Source: Actinomycetota bacterium
Lineage (GTDB): Bacteria > Actinomycetota > Thermoleophilia > Solirubrobacterales > Solirubrobacteraceae
Direction of reading: 5' to 3'
Assembly (NCBI GenBank): GCA_009699865.1
Contig: WLNJ01000015.1
Span: 1 to 37,621 of the forward strand
DNA: 37,621 nucleotides
This document shows positions 1 to 8,245 of this stretch, piece by piece. The translations under genes were made by a program, and so were the position numbers. Each line of letters begins with the position of its first letter. Within the stretch, counting starts at the first letter, position 1. The notes under the pieces are model-generated. The model saw only the letters and a list, made by a program, of their open reading frames with translations, was not told where the DNA came from and did not search any database.

Positions 1-473
1 CGGAAGAGGTGGCCTGAGCCAGCGAACAAGGACCCGACTGCTTCCTGGATACGGGCGCCAGCGGAGTCCAACAGCCAGACCAGTGGCATGCGTTTACTCA
101 AGGCCATCTCGCGCATGCGGGCAACCTTGGCTTCTCCGGTCATGCCCATTGACCCTGCCATCACGGTGAAGTCGTAGGCAACAACGGCTACGGGGCGACC
201 GTCAACCTTGCCCCAGCCGGTGATCACACCGTCAGCGGGAGCCTCTTTGTGTTCTAGCCCGCGGACTGAGTAGTGGATTCCAGCGTGTACGCCAAGCTCA
301 ACAAAAGTTCCCTCATCAACGAGCAGGTCTACGCGTTCGCGGGCAGTGAGCTTCTCGGCAGCGTGCTGCGCGGCGATCTTCTCCTCACCCCCACCAAGCT
401 GTGCTTTGGCGCGGCGCTCAGCGAGCTCCTCAACCAATGGGCGCAGAAGCGAGGTGGGCTGTTCTTCGCTCAT
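1..473 (-). CDS. Acyl-CoA carboxylase beta (carboxyltransferase) subunit, N-terminal part
   Basis: This is the carboxyltransferase subunit of a biotin-dependent acyl-CoA carboxylase (propionyl-, acetyl- or methylcrotonyl-CoA type), which moves the carboxyl group from carboxybiotin to an acyl-CoA in the cytoplasm. About 157 N-terminal residues are present and the left window edge cuts the gene. They include the family's opening region (KLTARERVDLLVDEGTF), the segment PADGVITGWGKVDGRPVAVV, and DSAGARIQEAVGS, which is typical of PccB/AccD-like proteins. The ATG at 473 overlaps the TGA of the upstream hydratase as ATGA, so the two are probably translationally coupled, with AAAGGA just before the start. 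Substrate cannot be told from this fragment. The neighbouring hydratase and dehydrogenases point to branched-chain or odd-chain acyl-CoA breakdown. Confidence 0.93.
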   Translation of the reverse strand, partial: MSEEQPTSLLRPLVEELAERRAKAQLGGGEEKIAAQHAAEKLTARERVDLLVDEGTFVELGVHAGIHYSVRGLEHKEAPADGVITGWGKVDGRPVAVVAYDFTVMAGSMGMTGEAKVARMREMALSKRMPLVWLLDSAGARIQEAVGSLFAGSGHLF

Positions 474-1273
474 CGTCCTTTCCATTCTGGGTCACGTTTC
501 TCAAAGAAGGCAGAAACACCCTCTTGGAGGTCCTCGGTGGAGAACGCAAGTGTCAGGTTGTGACGCAGGTACTGGAGTGCTTCCTCAAGTGGCATGTCCT
601 GCTGGCGGTGAATGGCGTCCTTGCCAAGCTTCATCAGCACTGGCGAGCGCGACGCAAGGCGAAGTGCCCAGTATTGGACGGCCTCATCAAGCTCGGCGTC
701 AGGAACAACCTTGTTGACAATCCCAATCCGTTCAGCCTCGACAGCATCAATGCGATCACCCAGGAGCAGCATTTCCGTTGCCTTCTTGCGCGGAACATTG
801 CGGTAAATCAGCGCCATGATCATGAACGGGAATGTCCCCACGTTGATCTCCGGCGTGCCAAAGCTCGCGGACTCACCGGCGACGATCAGGTCACACGCAA
901 GCGCCAGGCCAAGTGCGCCGGCCAACACATGCCCTTGGGCGCGGCAGAGCACTGGCTTGCCAAGTTCACCGATCAGAACAAACAGCTCGGGGAACTTCGA
1001 TGTCCCAGCATGCTTGTGGACAAGTGGCACATCGGAAGCGAAGCCGGCGAGGTTGCCACCGGACGAGAACGTGCGGTCGTCAGTTGACGCGAGCACGACT
1101 GCTTGGACGTGTATGTCATCGCGGGCCCGTTCGAATGCTGCGATCAGCCCATCGAGCATCTCGTTAGACAGACTGTTGCGCGTTGAAGCGTCGTCAAGTG
1201 AGATGGTCGCCACCCCTGCCTCAACGGCGTAAAGAACCGGTGTTTCCTTCGCGTTTGTGTCCGTCTCAGCCAT
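470..1273 (-). CDS. Enoyl-CoA hydratase/isomerase family protein
   Basis: A 267-residue crotonase-fold protein, probably hydrating an enoyl-CoA in acyl-CoA breakdown. The oxyanion-hole segment FSSGGNL lies near residues 69-75, and the second segment GHVLAGALGLALACD near 114-128. One catalytic Glu of classical crotonase is kept (SFGTPEINVG, E142). The other, in the GGGCE motif of rat crotonase, is replaced by Gly here. The start at 1273 is chosen because GGGAGG lies four bases upstream; an in-frame TTG extension to 1345 adds an unconvincing 24-residue leader. It overlaps the carboxylase beta gene by ATGA. Pairing with a carboxylase recalls leucine/isovalerate catabolism (3-methylglutaconyl-CoA hydratase), but that is inference. 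With one Glu it could also be an isomerase. Confidence 0.88.
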   Translation of the reverse strand: MAETDTNAKETPVLYAVEAGVATISLDDASTRNSLSNEMLDGLIAAFERARDDIHVQAVVLASTDDRTFSSGGNLAGFASDVPLVHKHAGTSKFPELFVLIGELGKPVLCRAQGHVLAGALGLALACDLIVAGESASFGTPEINVGTFPFMIMALIYRNVPRKKATEMLLLGDRIDAVEAERIGIVNKVVPDAELDEAVQYWALRLASRSPVLMKLGKDAIHRQQDMPLEEALQYLRHNLTLAFSTEDLQEGVSAFFEKRDPEWKGR

Positions 1274-1459
1274 ACAGCCTCCCGTCAAGCGTCTGATCTC
1301 TCTTGAACCCTGCCAGATAAGTGCCCACGGCGTGGATGCGTGCAAACGCGCCGACGGGCCGCTTGGGGGTTCACGCGGGCCGCCGAGTTGGATACCGTGA
1401 CCATCAGAGGGGACCGCCCTGCGGCCTCAACTGCCCACCAACGAGGAGACGACAGATCC

Positions 1460-2647
1460 ATGTCCGCCACAGACGACGTACTCAAGCCAGATTTTGATGC
1501 TCAGCAGAAGCACTTCATCTTCAACGATGACCACGAGCAACTGCGGCAGTCGATCGCCGCTTTCGTTGCCAAGGAACTGACTCCACACGCTGAAGAGTGG
1601 GAAGAGACAACGTTCCCTGACTCTGTAATTCATCGCATGGGTGAGCTTGGTTTCCTCGGCCTCTCAATGCCAGAGGAGTACGGCGGACAGGGTGGCGACT
1701 ACTACTGCAACCTTGTCTTGGCAGAGGAAATGGCTCGGTCAAACTCCGGCGGCCTCGCAATGGGCGTCGCAGTCCACACGGATATGGCAATGCCCCCAAT
1801 CCACCTGTTCGGTACTGAGGAGCAGAAGCAGGAGTGGCTTGTTCCAGCGATCAAGGGTGAGAAGATCCTTAGCCTTGGCATCACTGAGCCAGACGCTGGT
1901 TCAGATGTCTCTGGCATCAAGACACGTGCGGTACGTGATGGCGACGAGTACGTCATCAACGGGTCAAAGACCTACATCACCAATGGTCACCGGGCGGACG
2001 TGATTGTTCTTGTAACCAAGACCGATCCAGACGCCGGCTATGACGGCTTCACGCTTTTCCTTGTGCCGATGGACTCACCTGGCGTGATCCGTGAGAAGAA
2101 GCTTGAGAAGCTCGGCATGCACGCTTCAGACACGGCACTTCTGGCCTTCCAGGACGTTCGCGTCCCGGCGTCAGCGATGCTCGGGCAAGAGGGCAAGGGC
2201 TTCTACCACATCATGTGGGAGCTTCAGGGTGAGCGCCTGATCGGCGCAGCCGGCTGCGTTGCTGGTGCACAGCTCTGCTTTGACAAGACCCTTGAGTACG
2301 CAATGGAGCGTCAAGCATTCGGCCGTCAGATCGGCAAGTTCCAGGTGATCCGTCACAAGTTCGCGGAGATGGCCACCAAGATAGAGACCGCACGCCAGAT
2401 GACCTACATGACCGCTTGGAAGTTCAACAACGGTGAGTACCCAGTGCGTGAGATCAGCATGGCCAAGCTTTACAGCGCAAGGATCGCTGTTGAGGTTGCC
2501 GACGAGTGCATTCAGATCCACGGTGGCGCCGGGTACATGAAGGAGTACGGCGTTGAGCGGACTTGGCGTGACATGCGCCTCAACCGCATTGGTGCTGGTA
2601 CCGACGAGATCATGCTTGATGTCATCGGCCGCTCCTACGGCCTCTAA
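1460..2647 (+). CDS. Acyl-CoA dehydrogenase (isovaleryl/long-chain type active site)
   Basis: A 395-residue FAD-dependent acyl-CoA dehydrogenase, introducing the alpha-beta double bond and passing electrons to ETF. The family signature ITEPDAGSDV is at residues 141-150. The C-terminal motif is RIGAGTDEIM: the Glu of MCAD's YEGT loop is absent, as in isovaleryl-CoA dehydrogenase. A Glu in the helix segment GERL (E258) matches the alternative base used by that enzyme. ATG 1460 is preferred, with GAGGAG eleven bases upstream; the reading frame is open further upstream but the added residues look non-coding. It diverges from the hydratase/carboxylase pair across a 186-base shared promoter region and is followed after 30 bases by a paralogue, so an operon of the two is likely. 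Confidence 0.94.
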   Translation: MSATDDVLKPDFDAQQKHFIFNDDHEQLRQSIAAFVAKELTPHAEEWEETTFPDSVIHRMGELGFLGLSMPEEYGGQGGDYYCNLVLAEEMARSNSGGLAMGVAVHTDMAMPPIHLFGTEEQKQEWLVPAIKGEKILSLGITEPDAGSDVSGIKTRAVRDGDEYVINGSKTYITNGHRADVIVLVTKTDPDAGYDGFTLFLVPMDSPGVIREKKLEKLGMHASDTALLAFQDVRVPASAMLGQEGKGFYHIMWELQGERLIGAAGCVAGAQLCFDKTLEYAMERQAFGRQIGKFQVIRHKFAEMATKIETARQMTYMTAWKFNNGEYPVREISMAKLYSARIAVEVADECIQIHGGAGYMKEYGVERTWRDMRLNRIGAGTDEIMLDVIGRSYGL

Positions 2648-2677
2648 GCCAACAGAGCTGACCGTCAACTAATCGGC

Positions 2678-3859
2678 ATGAGCGACCAGGGCGTACTGCG
2701 GCCAGACTTTGTGGCTGCGGGCGCCCCGATCCCGCCGTTCACCGCTGAGCATGAGGCGTTCCGCGTCTCAGCCAGAGGTTGGATTGAGCAGCAGCTCCTC
2801 CCCCACGCTGATCAGTGGGAGGAAGCAAAGTGGTTCCCCAATGAGATGTTCGGTGCGATGGCCGAGCAGGGCTTCATCGGCCTAAAGTTCGACCCTGCTT
2901 ACGGCGGTGATGGTGACGAGGTTGCCGCTGCCGTCCTCGCGATGGAAATGGCGCGCTGTGGGTCCGGTGGTGTTGCCGCAGGCCTTGGCGCTCACATGGA
3001 AATCGCCCTGCCGCCAATCGCCAAGTTTGGAACCGAGGACCAAAAGCAAAGGTGGTTGGTCCCTGGGATCAAGGGTGAGCTGATCGCCGCACTTGCGATC
3101 ACCGAGCCTGACGCTGGCTCTGACGTTGCGGGCCTTCGCACGACGGCTAAGCCTGTCGACGGGGGTTGGATTGTCAGTGGTGAGAAGTGCTACATCACCG
3201 GTGGTTGCCGAGCGGATGTTCTGGTCACAGCAGTGCGCATGGAAGGCACCACCCGCCACGACGGCATCACCTTCCTCATGATCGAACGCGGCGAGGGCGT
3301 TGAGTCAAGCCCCTTGGAGAAGTTGGGTTGGCACGCTTCCGATACCGCCCTGATCAAGTTCGATGAGGTCTTTGTTCCAGAGGAGAACCTGCTCGGCGCC
3401 GAGGGCCAGGGCTTCGCTCTGATCATGGCCAACTTCCAGTGGGAGAGGCTGACAATGTCACTCGGTGCGATTGGTGGAATGGAGGTTTGCTTTGAGCAGA
3501 CTGTCAAGTACGCGCAGGAACGAGAGGCGTTCGGTCGCCCCATCTCCAAGAATCAGGTGATCCGCCACAAGTTCGCTGAAATGGCCACCAAGATTGAGAC
3601 CGGCCGCGCCCTCAGCATGCACGCTCTCCGCATGCATGTGGCTGGGGAGAACGCGGTTAAGGAGGTCACCATGGCAAAGCTCTTCACCCAGAAGGCCGCC
3701 TTTGAGGTTGCCGACGAGTGCCTTCAGATCCACGGTGGAGCTGGCTACATGGTCGAGTACGGAATTGAACGCGCGGCCCGCGACGCCCGCCTTGGCCCCA
3801 TTGGTGGTGGCACCGACGAGGTAATGAAGGAAATACTCGGGAAGATGCTCGGGCTCTAG
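2678..3859 (+). CDS. Acyl-CoA dehydrogenase, second paralogue
   Basis: A 393-residue acyl-CoA dehydrogenase, paralogous to the preceding gene and carrying the same ITEPDAGSDV signature at residues 141-150. The C-terminal loop reads IGGGTDEVM, again without the MCAD-type Glu, and the segment FQWERL supplies a Glu (E256) at the isovaleryl-CoA dehydrogenase base position. It starts 30 bases after the first dehydrogenase with no convincing ribosome site, which suggests co-transcription. Two similar dehydrogenases side by side may form a hetero-oligomer or act on different chain types; the sequence alone does not decide this. It ends 20 bases from a converging phospholipase-like gene. Confidence 0.93.
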   Translation: MSDQGVLRPDFVAAGAPIPPFTAEHEAFRVSARGWIEQQLLPHADQWEEAKWFPNEMFGAMAEQGFIGLKFDPAYGGDGDEVAAAVLAMEMARCGSGGVAAGLGAHMEIALPPIAKFGTEDQKQRWLVPGIKGELIAALAITEPDAGSDVAGLRTTAKPVDGGWIVSGEKCYITGGCRADVLVTAVRMEGTTRHDGITFLMIERGEGVESSPLEKLGWHASDTALIKFDEVFVPEENLLGAEGQGFALIMANFQWERLTMSLGAIGGMEVCFEQTVKYAQEREAFGRPISKNQVIRHKFAEMATKIETGRALSMHALRMHVAGENAVKEVTMAKLFTQKAAFEVADECLQIHGGAGYMVEYGIERAARDARLGPIGGGTDEVMKEILGKMLGL

Positions 3860-3872
3860 CCTCTCGCCTAGA

Positions 3873-3884
3873 CCTAGTACTAGG
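3873..3884. repeat. Perfect 12-base palindrome between convergent genes
   Basis: CCTAGTACTAGG is its own reverse complement. It lies between the stop of the second acyl-CoA dehydrogenase and the convergent phospholipase-like gene, whose TAG stop falls inside it. Further CCTA and TAGG tetramers lie outside the core. There is no T-run, so it is a weak candidate for a bidirectional terminator or protein-binding site. Confidence 0.4.
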
Positions 3885-4449
3885 AGTCATAGGCAAGGTC
3901 AACCAGCCTCCTGCGCCCATTCGCGCTCCTATATGACGGACCGCCGAACGCCCTAACTAGGCCGTAGAAGACTGATGCGACTGAGCGGCAGAGTCTGTTG
4001 CCAATGTGGTCAGGCCGATGAACGTCGCACGACCGATTCATCCCAGTGCGGAACCCTGCGTCACACCAATCTTTGGGATAGGGAGTTTCGCGGTGCTCAG
4101 GGTGGCGGCCCCCATCCCAACCGAAGCCCTTGCCGGCATAACACCGGTCATGCCAGTCACAGATCGCTACAAAGTCGTAGATCCTGTTGCGGTCCTTCCA
4201 CTCGGTCACCCGGCCCAGGATCCCAGGGCCGCAGCCAGCAGCCTTGGCCGGCTGAACGCCCATCGCTAAGACCAGCGACGTGGAGCAGGCCGCCGCTACC
4301 GCCAGCCGGGATCGCAGGCTTCTGCCAGCCGGCCAGACCCGGTGGACTGCGTGATGCGAGGCTTGGCTGGGCACCTCCCCAATGCTGCAGATGCCGCCGT
4401 GCCGAATCGACACCACCCTGTGCGAATCCAGCGGGAGAATTGCCAACAC
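3880..4449 (-). CDS. Secreted prokaryotic phospholipase A2-like protein
   Basis: A 189-residue predicted exported protein. A hydrophobic stretch (LAVAAACSTSLVLAMGV, about residues 49-65) ends at AKA/AG, a plausible signal peptidase site near residue 71. The mature part has the bacterial phospholipase A2 pattern: AICDWHDRCY with a His-Asp pair (H100, D101), then CDAGFRTGMNRSC, then NRLCRSVASVFYGLVRAFGG. These match the helix and cysteine arrangement of the Streptomyces-type enzyme, which hydrolyses sn-2 acyl chains with Ca2+. The N-terminus is uncertain: GTG 4449 gives about 45 residues before the hydrophobic core, too long for an ordinary signal peptide, and no ribosome site is visible at any start. 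Activity is inferred from the motif only. Confidence 0.72.
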   Translation of the reverse strand: MLAILPLDSHRVVSIRHGGICSIGEVPSQASHHAVHRVWPAGRSLRSRLAVAAACSTSLVLAMGVQPAKAAGCGPGILGRVTEWKDRNRIYDFVAICDWHDRCYAGKGFGWDGGRHPEHRETPYPKDWCDAGFRTGMNRSCDVHRPDHIGNRLCRSVASVFYGLVRAFGGPSYRSANGRRRLVDLAYDS

Positions 4450-4526
4450 TCAGACTGCCAGCCAGCGCCGCTTCGTGGCAGACTCCCGAACAACCGTCCT
4501 AACCGAATTAGAAGGAGCTGGAACAC

Positions 4527-5354
4527 ATGGGAGTACTTGATGGAAAGGTGGCAATTGTCACCGGCTCAGCACAAGGCATTGGCCTTGCCACGGCAAAGCT
4601 GCTCAGCGAGCAGGGTGCCAACGTTGTAATCAACGACCTCGACGCTGACAAGGCTGCCGAGTCCGCCGCAACATTCGCTGGTGAGACCGCCGTCTTCGGT
4701 GGCGACATCACCAAGGAAGGCTCAGCTGAAGGCCTGATCGACACTGCGATCAACGCCTGGGGCAAGATTGACATCATCGTCAACAACGCCGGCTACACCC
4801 TTGACGCGCCCGTCCACAAGATGAGCGACGACTGGTTCCAGAAGATGCTTGACATCCATGTCATCGCACCATTCCGGATCATCCGCGCAGCAGCACCACA
4901 CCTGCGCGAGCCAGCCAAGGCCGAGAAGGAGCAGGGAATCGAAGTCTTCCGCAAGGTAGTCAACGTCTCCTCAATCTCAGGCACCATGGGCAACGCTGGT
5001 CAGGCCAACTACTCAGCAGGCAAGAACGCTGTTGTTGGACTCACCAAGACAGTTGCCAAGGAGTGGGGTCAGTTCAAGGTCAATGTCAACGCTGTTGCCT
5101 TCGGTTACATCGAGACACGCCTGACCGCTTCCAAGGTTGACGACAATGTCATGGAGATCGACGGCGAGAAGGTTCAGCTCGGCATTCCAGACCAGATGCG
5201 CGGAATGGCATCAATGCTGATCCCAATCGGTCGCCCAGGCACACCAGAAGAAGCCGCCGGTGGCGTGTTCTTCCTCTGCTCACCATGGAGCAACTACGTA
5301 CACGGTCAGGTCCTCAACATCACCGGTGGTCAGTTCACCGGTATGACAACCTGA
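4527..5354 (+). CDS. SDR family oxidoreductase, FabG-like
   Basis: A 275-residue short-chain dehydrogenase/reductase with intact motifs: nucleotide loop TGSAQGIG (12-19), NNAG (86-89), the serine region VNVSSISG (146-152) and the YSAGK pair Y162/K166. The length and the insertion between the NNAG strand and the catalytic Ser fit 3-oxoacyl-ACP or 3-hydroxyacyl-CoA reductases rather than minimal FabG. AAGGAG sits nine bases before the ATG, the strongest Shine-Dalgarno in this block. A clear hairpin terminator follows, so the gene is probably monocistronic. Beside acyl-CoA dehydrogenases and a hydratase, a 3-hydroxyacyl-CoA dehydrogenase role in beta-oxidation is attractive but unproven. Confidence 0.9.
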   Translation: MGVLDGKVAIVTGSAQGIGLATAKLLSEQGANVVINDLDADKAAESAATFAGETAVFGGDITKEGSAEGLIDTAINAWGKIDIIVNNAGYTLDAPVHKMSDDWFQKMLDIHVIAPFRIIRAAAPHLREPAKAEKEQGIEVFRKVVNVSSISGTMGNAGQANYSAGKNAVVGLTKTVAKEWGQFKVNVNAVAFGYIETRLTASKVDDNVMEIDGEKVQLGIPDQMRGMASMLIPIGRPGTPEEAAGGVFFLCSPWSNYVHGQVLNITGGQFTGMTT

Positions 5355-5380
5355 TCGTCTGACAAGCCAAAAGGTTTGCG

Positions 5381-5411
5381 AAAGGGTCGCCTTGAGGGCG
5401 GCCCTTTCTTT
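5381..5411 (+). terminator. Rho-independent terminator after the FabG-like SDR
   Basis: An 11-base stem (AAAGGGTCGCC pairing with GGCGGCCCTTT, one G-U wobble) encloses a five-base loop and is followed by CTTT. It starts 26 bases after the SDR stop codon. Confidence 0.85.
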
Positions 5412-5571
5412 GGCCAAGGCCCACACGGCAGCCCACTTGCGCGCCTGCGCCGCCTGCTGCAATTGGGGGGCTGGTCACTTAAAAGATTTCATTGGGAGTT
5501 GGAATTAGGAGTACGGTCACTCTTTAAGTCGATGGATCCTCCATTCGATTCTCTCAACGAAAGAGGTTCGA

Positions 5572-6891
5572 ATGCTCGTCGCACTTCCCTCCGCAGGACG
5601 TTCACGTACCCCAGTGCACTTCGCGTGCGCGCTCATTGCGAGCGTTGCGTTTGCCGTTTCCTTCTCCGCCACAGACGCGCAGGCGGGAACGCCGATGATC
5701 AGCGTGGGACACCAGTTCTCCTGTGGCGTGACTGTCGCTGGGGAAGGGCTCTGCTGGTGGGGTCAGGCTGGTGACGGTCAGGGCAACGTGCCCTTGGGCA
5801 AGACATGGTCGTCGATCGCAGCTGGCTTCACTCACTCCTGCGGGGTAACCACAAGCGGGGAAGGCTTCTGCTGGGGAAACCTCTACAGCGGCGAGGGAAA
5901 CATTCCAAGCGGGAAGACTTGGTCGGCAATCACTGCCGGTTATGATCACTCATGTGGAGTCACTACGAGCGGAGAAGGCTTCTGCTGGGGGAACAACTTG
6001 GCGGGCCGTAATGACGTCCCCACCGAGAAGACATGGTCTGTAATCACGGCTGGAGGGTTTCACTCGTGTGGAGTCACTACCAGCGGTGAAGGTCTCTGCT
6101 GGGGGAATTATTCCCAGGCCGGTCAAATGGATGTTCCAAGTGGGAAAACATGGGCATCAATCAACGCCGGTTGGACATTCTCGTGCGGCGTGACGACCAG
6201 TGGCGAAGGCCTCTGCTGGGGCGATAACGGGAACAGCAACGACCTCGGGCAGACAACTGTGCCAACAGGCAAGACTTGGTCAACGATCACTGCAGGTGAC
6301 TCGTACGCATGTGGTGTTACGACGAGTGGCCAAGGACTTTGTTGGGGCGCCAATCAGGGCGGGCAGACCACTCCTCCTAGCGGTAAGACATGGTCTGCAA
6401 TCAGCGCCGGTGGAAGCCATGCGTGTGGTCTGACAACGAGCGGCGAAGGCCTGTGCTGGGGAGGGGACGGTTCAACCCCTCCCGATTACGAAGAGGAGAC
6501 CCCGGGGTCCCCTGCGGACGGAAGACTTGATGTTCCTGTAGGGAAGTGGGCTGGTGCTCCGGTGGTAGTAGAAACCACCGCCGCACCGCGCCTCCTCGCG
6601 GCTGTAGCGCTGACCCGCAACCCCCGCACCACGGTCACAAGCCTGACCCTGAGAGCATGGGCGGACAAATCGCATGGAGCCAACACGGTCACAAAGGTCG
6701 AGTACTGGAACCACACGGGACAGCCGAAGAACACCAGAACGCCAAACGGCGGTTACGTCCGCGCCTACTCCCCAACAATCACCCTTCGCCCGGGACAGGT
6801 CGCGTTCTGGGTGCGCGTAAAGGACTCAAAGGGCACCTGGTCGAGCTGGTACCGGACGAGGTTCAGCTCAACGGGATTCCTCGGCTGGTAG
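5572..6891 (+). CDS. Secreted RCC1/BLIP-II-like seven-repeat propeller protein
   Basis: A 439-residue exported protein. A signal peptide with Arg residues and a hydrophobic core (ACALIASVAFAVSFSA) ends near AQA/G38. Seven repeats of about 38-45 residues follow; the core is AGxxHSCGVTTSGEGLCWG and each ends in GKTW. This is the RCC1_2/BLIP-II type, predicted to form a seven-bladed beta-propeller. Every repeat has two Cys spaced about ten apart, so one disulfide per blade is possible. The C-terminal 110 residues resemble an Ig-like module (segments KVEYWNHTG and QVAFWVRVKDSKGTWSSW). There is no anchor motif, so it is secreted or loosely surface-bound. AAGAGG is five bases before the ATG. The ligand is unknown. 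Confidence 0.85.
   Translation: MLVALPSAGRSRTPVHFACALIASVAFAVSFSATDAQAGTPMISVGHQFSCGVTVAGEGLCWWGQAGDGQGNVPLGKTWSSIAAGFTHSCGVTTSGEGFCWGNLYSGEGNIPSGKTWSAITAGYDHSCGVTTSGEGFCWGNNLAGRNDVPTEKTWSVITAGGFHSCGVTTSGEGLCWGNYSQAGQMDVPSGKTWASINAGWTFSCGVTTSGEGLCWGDNGNSNDLGQTTVPTGKTWSTITAGDSYACGVTTSGQGLCWGANQGGQTTPPSGKTWSAISAGGSHACGLTTSGEGLCWGGDGSTPPDYEEETPGSPADGRLDVPVGKWAGAPVVVETTAAPRLLAAVALTRNPRTTVTSLTLRAWADKSHGANTVTKVEYWNHTGQPKNTRTPNGGYVRAYSPTITLRPGQVAFWVRVKDSKGTWSSWYRTRFSSTGFLGW
5695..6555 (+). repeat. Seven tandem RCC1-like coding repeats
   Basis: Seven in-frame units of roughly 114-135 bases encode the propeller blades. Units 2-4 are close to 38-39 codons; unit 5 and the last are lengthened by loop insertions. 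The repeated protein core is SCGVTTSGEG followed by CWG. Synonymous differences between units show the array is not freshly duplicated. Confidence 0.85.
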
Positions 6892-6919
6892 CAGGGATTC
6901 AAACTCAGAGCAGACTGAA

Positions 6920-8197
6920 TTACGCGGAAACCTTGGTCTTTGAAGGCCTAGCGCCCTTGTAAGTGTGGGCCAGTCGCAAGATTGGCCGCTCGACGAAGTA
7001 CCAGCTGAACGCAGCGATCGAGAACGCAACGGCCATCACCGCAGCTATTGCAAAGGGCAACTCGAGCAAAGGCAGGGTGCCCCTCCCGATCCAATCGCTT
7101 AGCCAGCGCAAAAGTGCCATGTGCCAGATGTAAAAGCCGTATGACACAACGCCGACCCAAGCAATCGGCCTCAGTCGGTACACCGCGCGCAGTGTGCCAC
7201 CGCCACGCATCATCACCACACCCGGGACTATCAGCAGCGCGGCGATTGGCACCTTCAGAACCGCGCTAGTCAGAGCAATCACAGGCCAGGTCGGCGACAG
7301 CGGACCATCCGGTGCCGTGACCAAGCAGACAACCGCGTACAGCGCGACCGCAAGCCCAACACAGACACCTGGCTTGCCAAACAGTCGGCCAACGGTTCGC
7401 TCCAGCGCAGTACGCGGGCTGGCGAGGCTCAGTAGGGCGAGTAGAAAGCCTGCGCCGAACATGTCCAACGTCGCGGGGAGCGTCACCAGCAGTGGCTGAT
7501 GGGACTCATGGATTGTTGTGTGCTTAACAGCCCAGGCCTTCCAACCGATACTCGCGAGGATCAGTGCACCGGTAAGCAGACCCTCAACCCGAATGGGATT
7601 CGCCCTCCCCCGCGTCACGCGAGCGGTCAGGAGCGCCCAGAACGGCAGGAAGATGTAGTAGCTGACCTCAACGCAAATCGTCCAGGCAGGCTCAACCGGG
7701 TTCCCCCATGTGGAGCCCTTGCCGGAGTAGATCTGCCCGAAGAGGAAGTAGTCGCGGACACCGTGCAGGGTGAACACATCGGTCCCCCGGCCAAGTAGAC
7801 CAAGGATGACGAGCGCAAGCCAGTAAGCCGGGATGATTCTCGCGGCCCGCCTCAGCGTGTACTTGCCAAGCCTTGGGGAATCAGCTCCGGCAACCCGCGC
7901 GGCTAGGAACGGTCTGTAAAGCAGGAACCCCGACAGAACAAAGAACACCGCGACAGCCTGCGGGCCGAGCGCGCCCATCACAGATGTGAAGCCGCGCATG
8001 GGGGTCTCCCCCACACGACTCGCCCACGTCTCCATGTCCGAATACCTCAAAACCAACCAACCGTGGAAGCAGAACACAGAGAGTGCTGACAGCCCTCTCG
8101 CCGCGTCAAGGAGCGGGAAGGAGTCCGGCCGAGCACCACCGATCGCCTTCAGCTCAGGCTGGTCAGCCCCCGGTGTATTCTTCAGCTCGCGGGCCAT
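6920..8197 (-). CDS. Membrane acyltransferase, OafA/YrhL (acyltransferase 3) family
   Basis: A 425-residue polytopic membrane protein of the acyltransferase-3 family, which O-acylates cell-surface glycans or lipids. The first membrane segment carries the family hallmark LDAARGLSALSVFCFHGW with its conserved Arg and His. Many hydrophobic helices follow, including AVAVFFVLSGFLLYRPFL, and the protein ends with the typical WYFVERPILRLA. The start is ATG 8197; an in-frame GTG at 8203 is possible. No ribosome site is close, but a TAGGAT box lies nine bases before the ATG, compatible with a nearly leaderless transcript. It follows a crotonase gene on the same strand by about 48 bases, with no evident functional link. 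The acceptor is unknown. Confidence 0.88.
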   Translation of the reverse strand: MARELKNTPGADQPELKAIGGARPDSFPLLDAARGLSALSVFCFHGWLVLRYSDMETWASRVGETPMRGFTSVMGALGPQAVAVFFVLSGFLLYRPFLAARVAGADSPRLGKYTLRRAARIIPAYWLALVILGLLGRGTDVFTLHGVRDYFLFGQIYSGKGSTWGNPVEPAWTICVEVSYYIFLPFWALLTARVTRGRANPIRVEGLLTGALILASIGWKAWAVKHTTIHESHQPLLVTLPATLDMFGAGFLLALLSLASPRTALERTVGRLFGKPGVCVGLAVALYAVVCLVTAPDGPLSPTWPVIALTSAVLKVPIAALLIVPGVVMMRGGGTLRAVYRLRPIAWVGVVSYGFYIWHMALLRWLSDWIGRGTLPLLELPFAIAAVMAVAFSIAAFSWYFVERPILRLAHTYKGARPSKTKVSA

Positions 8198-8245
8198 CCG
8201 CACCGCATCCTATGTGCGGTGCCCTTCTCCCGCGCCAGCTGGGTA

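Noticed and set aside
401-1087. Long plus-strand open frame opposite the enoyl-CoA hydratase.
   Set aside because: It is antisense to a well-supported crotonase gene and has no recognisable motif or ribosome site.
3975-4502. Plus-strand open frame of 175 codons between the acyl-CoA dehydrogenase and the SDR.
   Set aside because: It is the shadow of the phospholipase A2-like gene; its Arg/Pro/Ser-rich translation has no structure.
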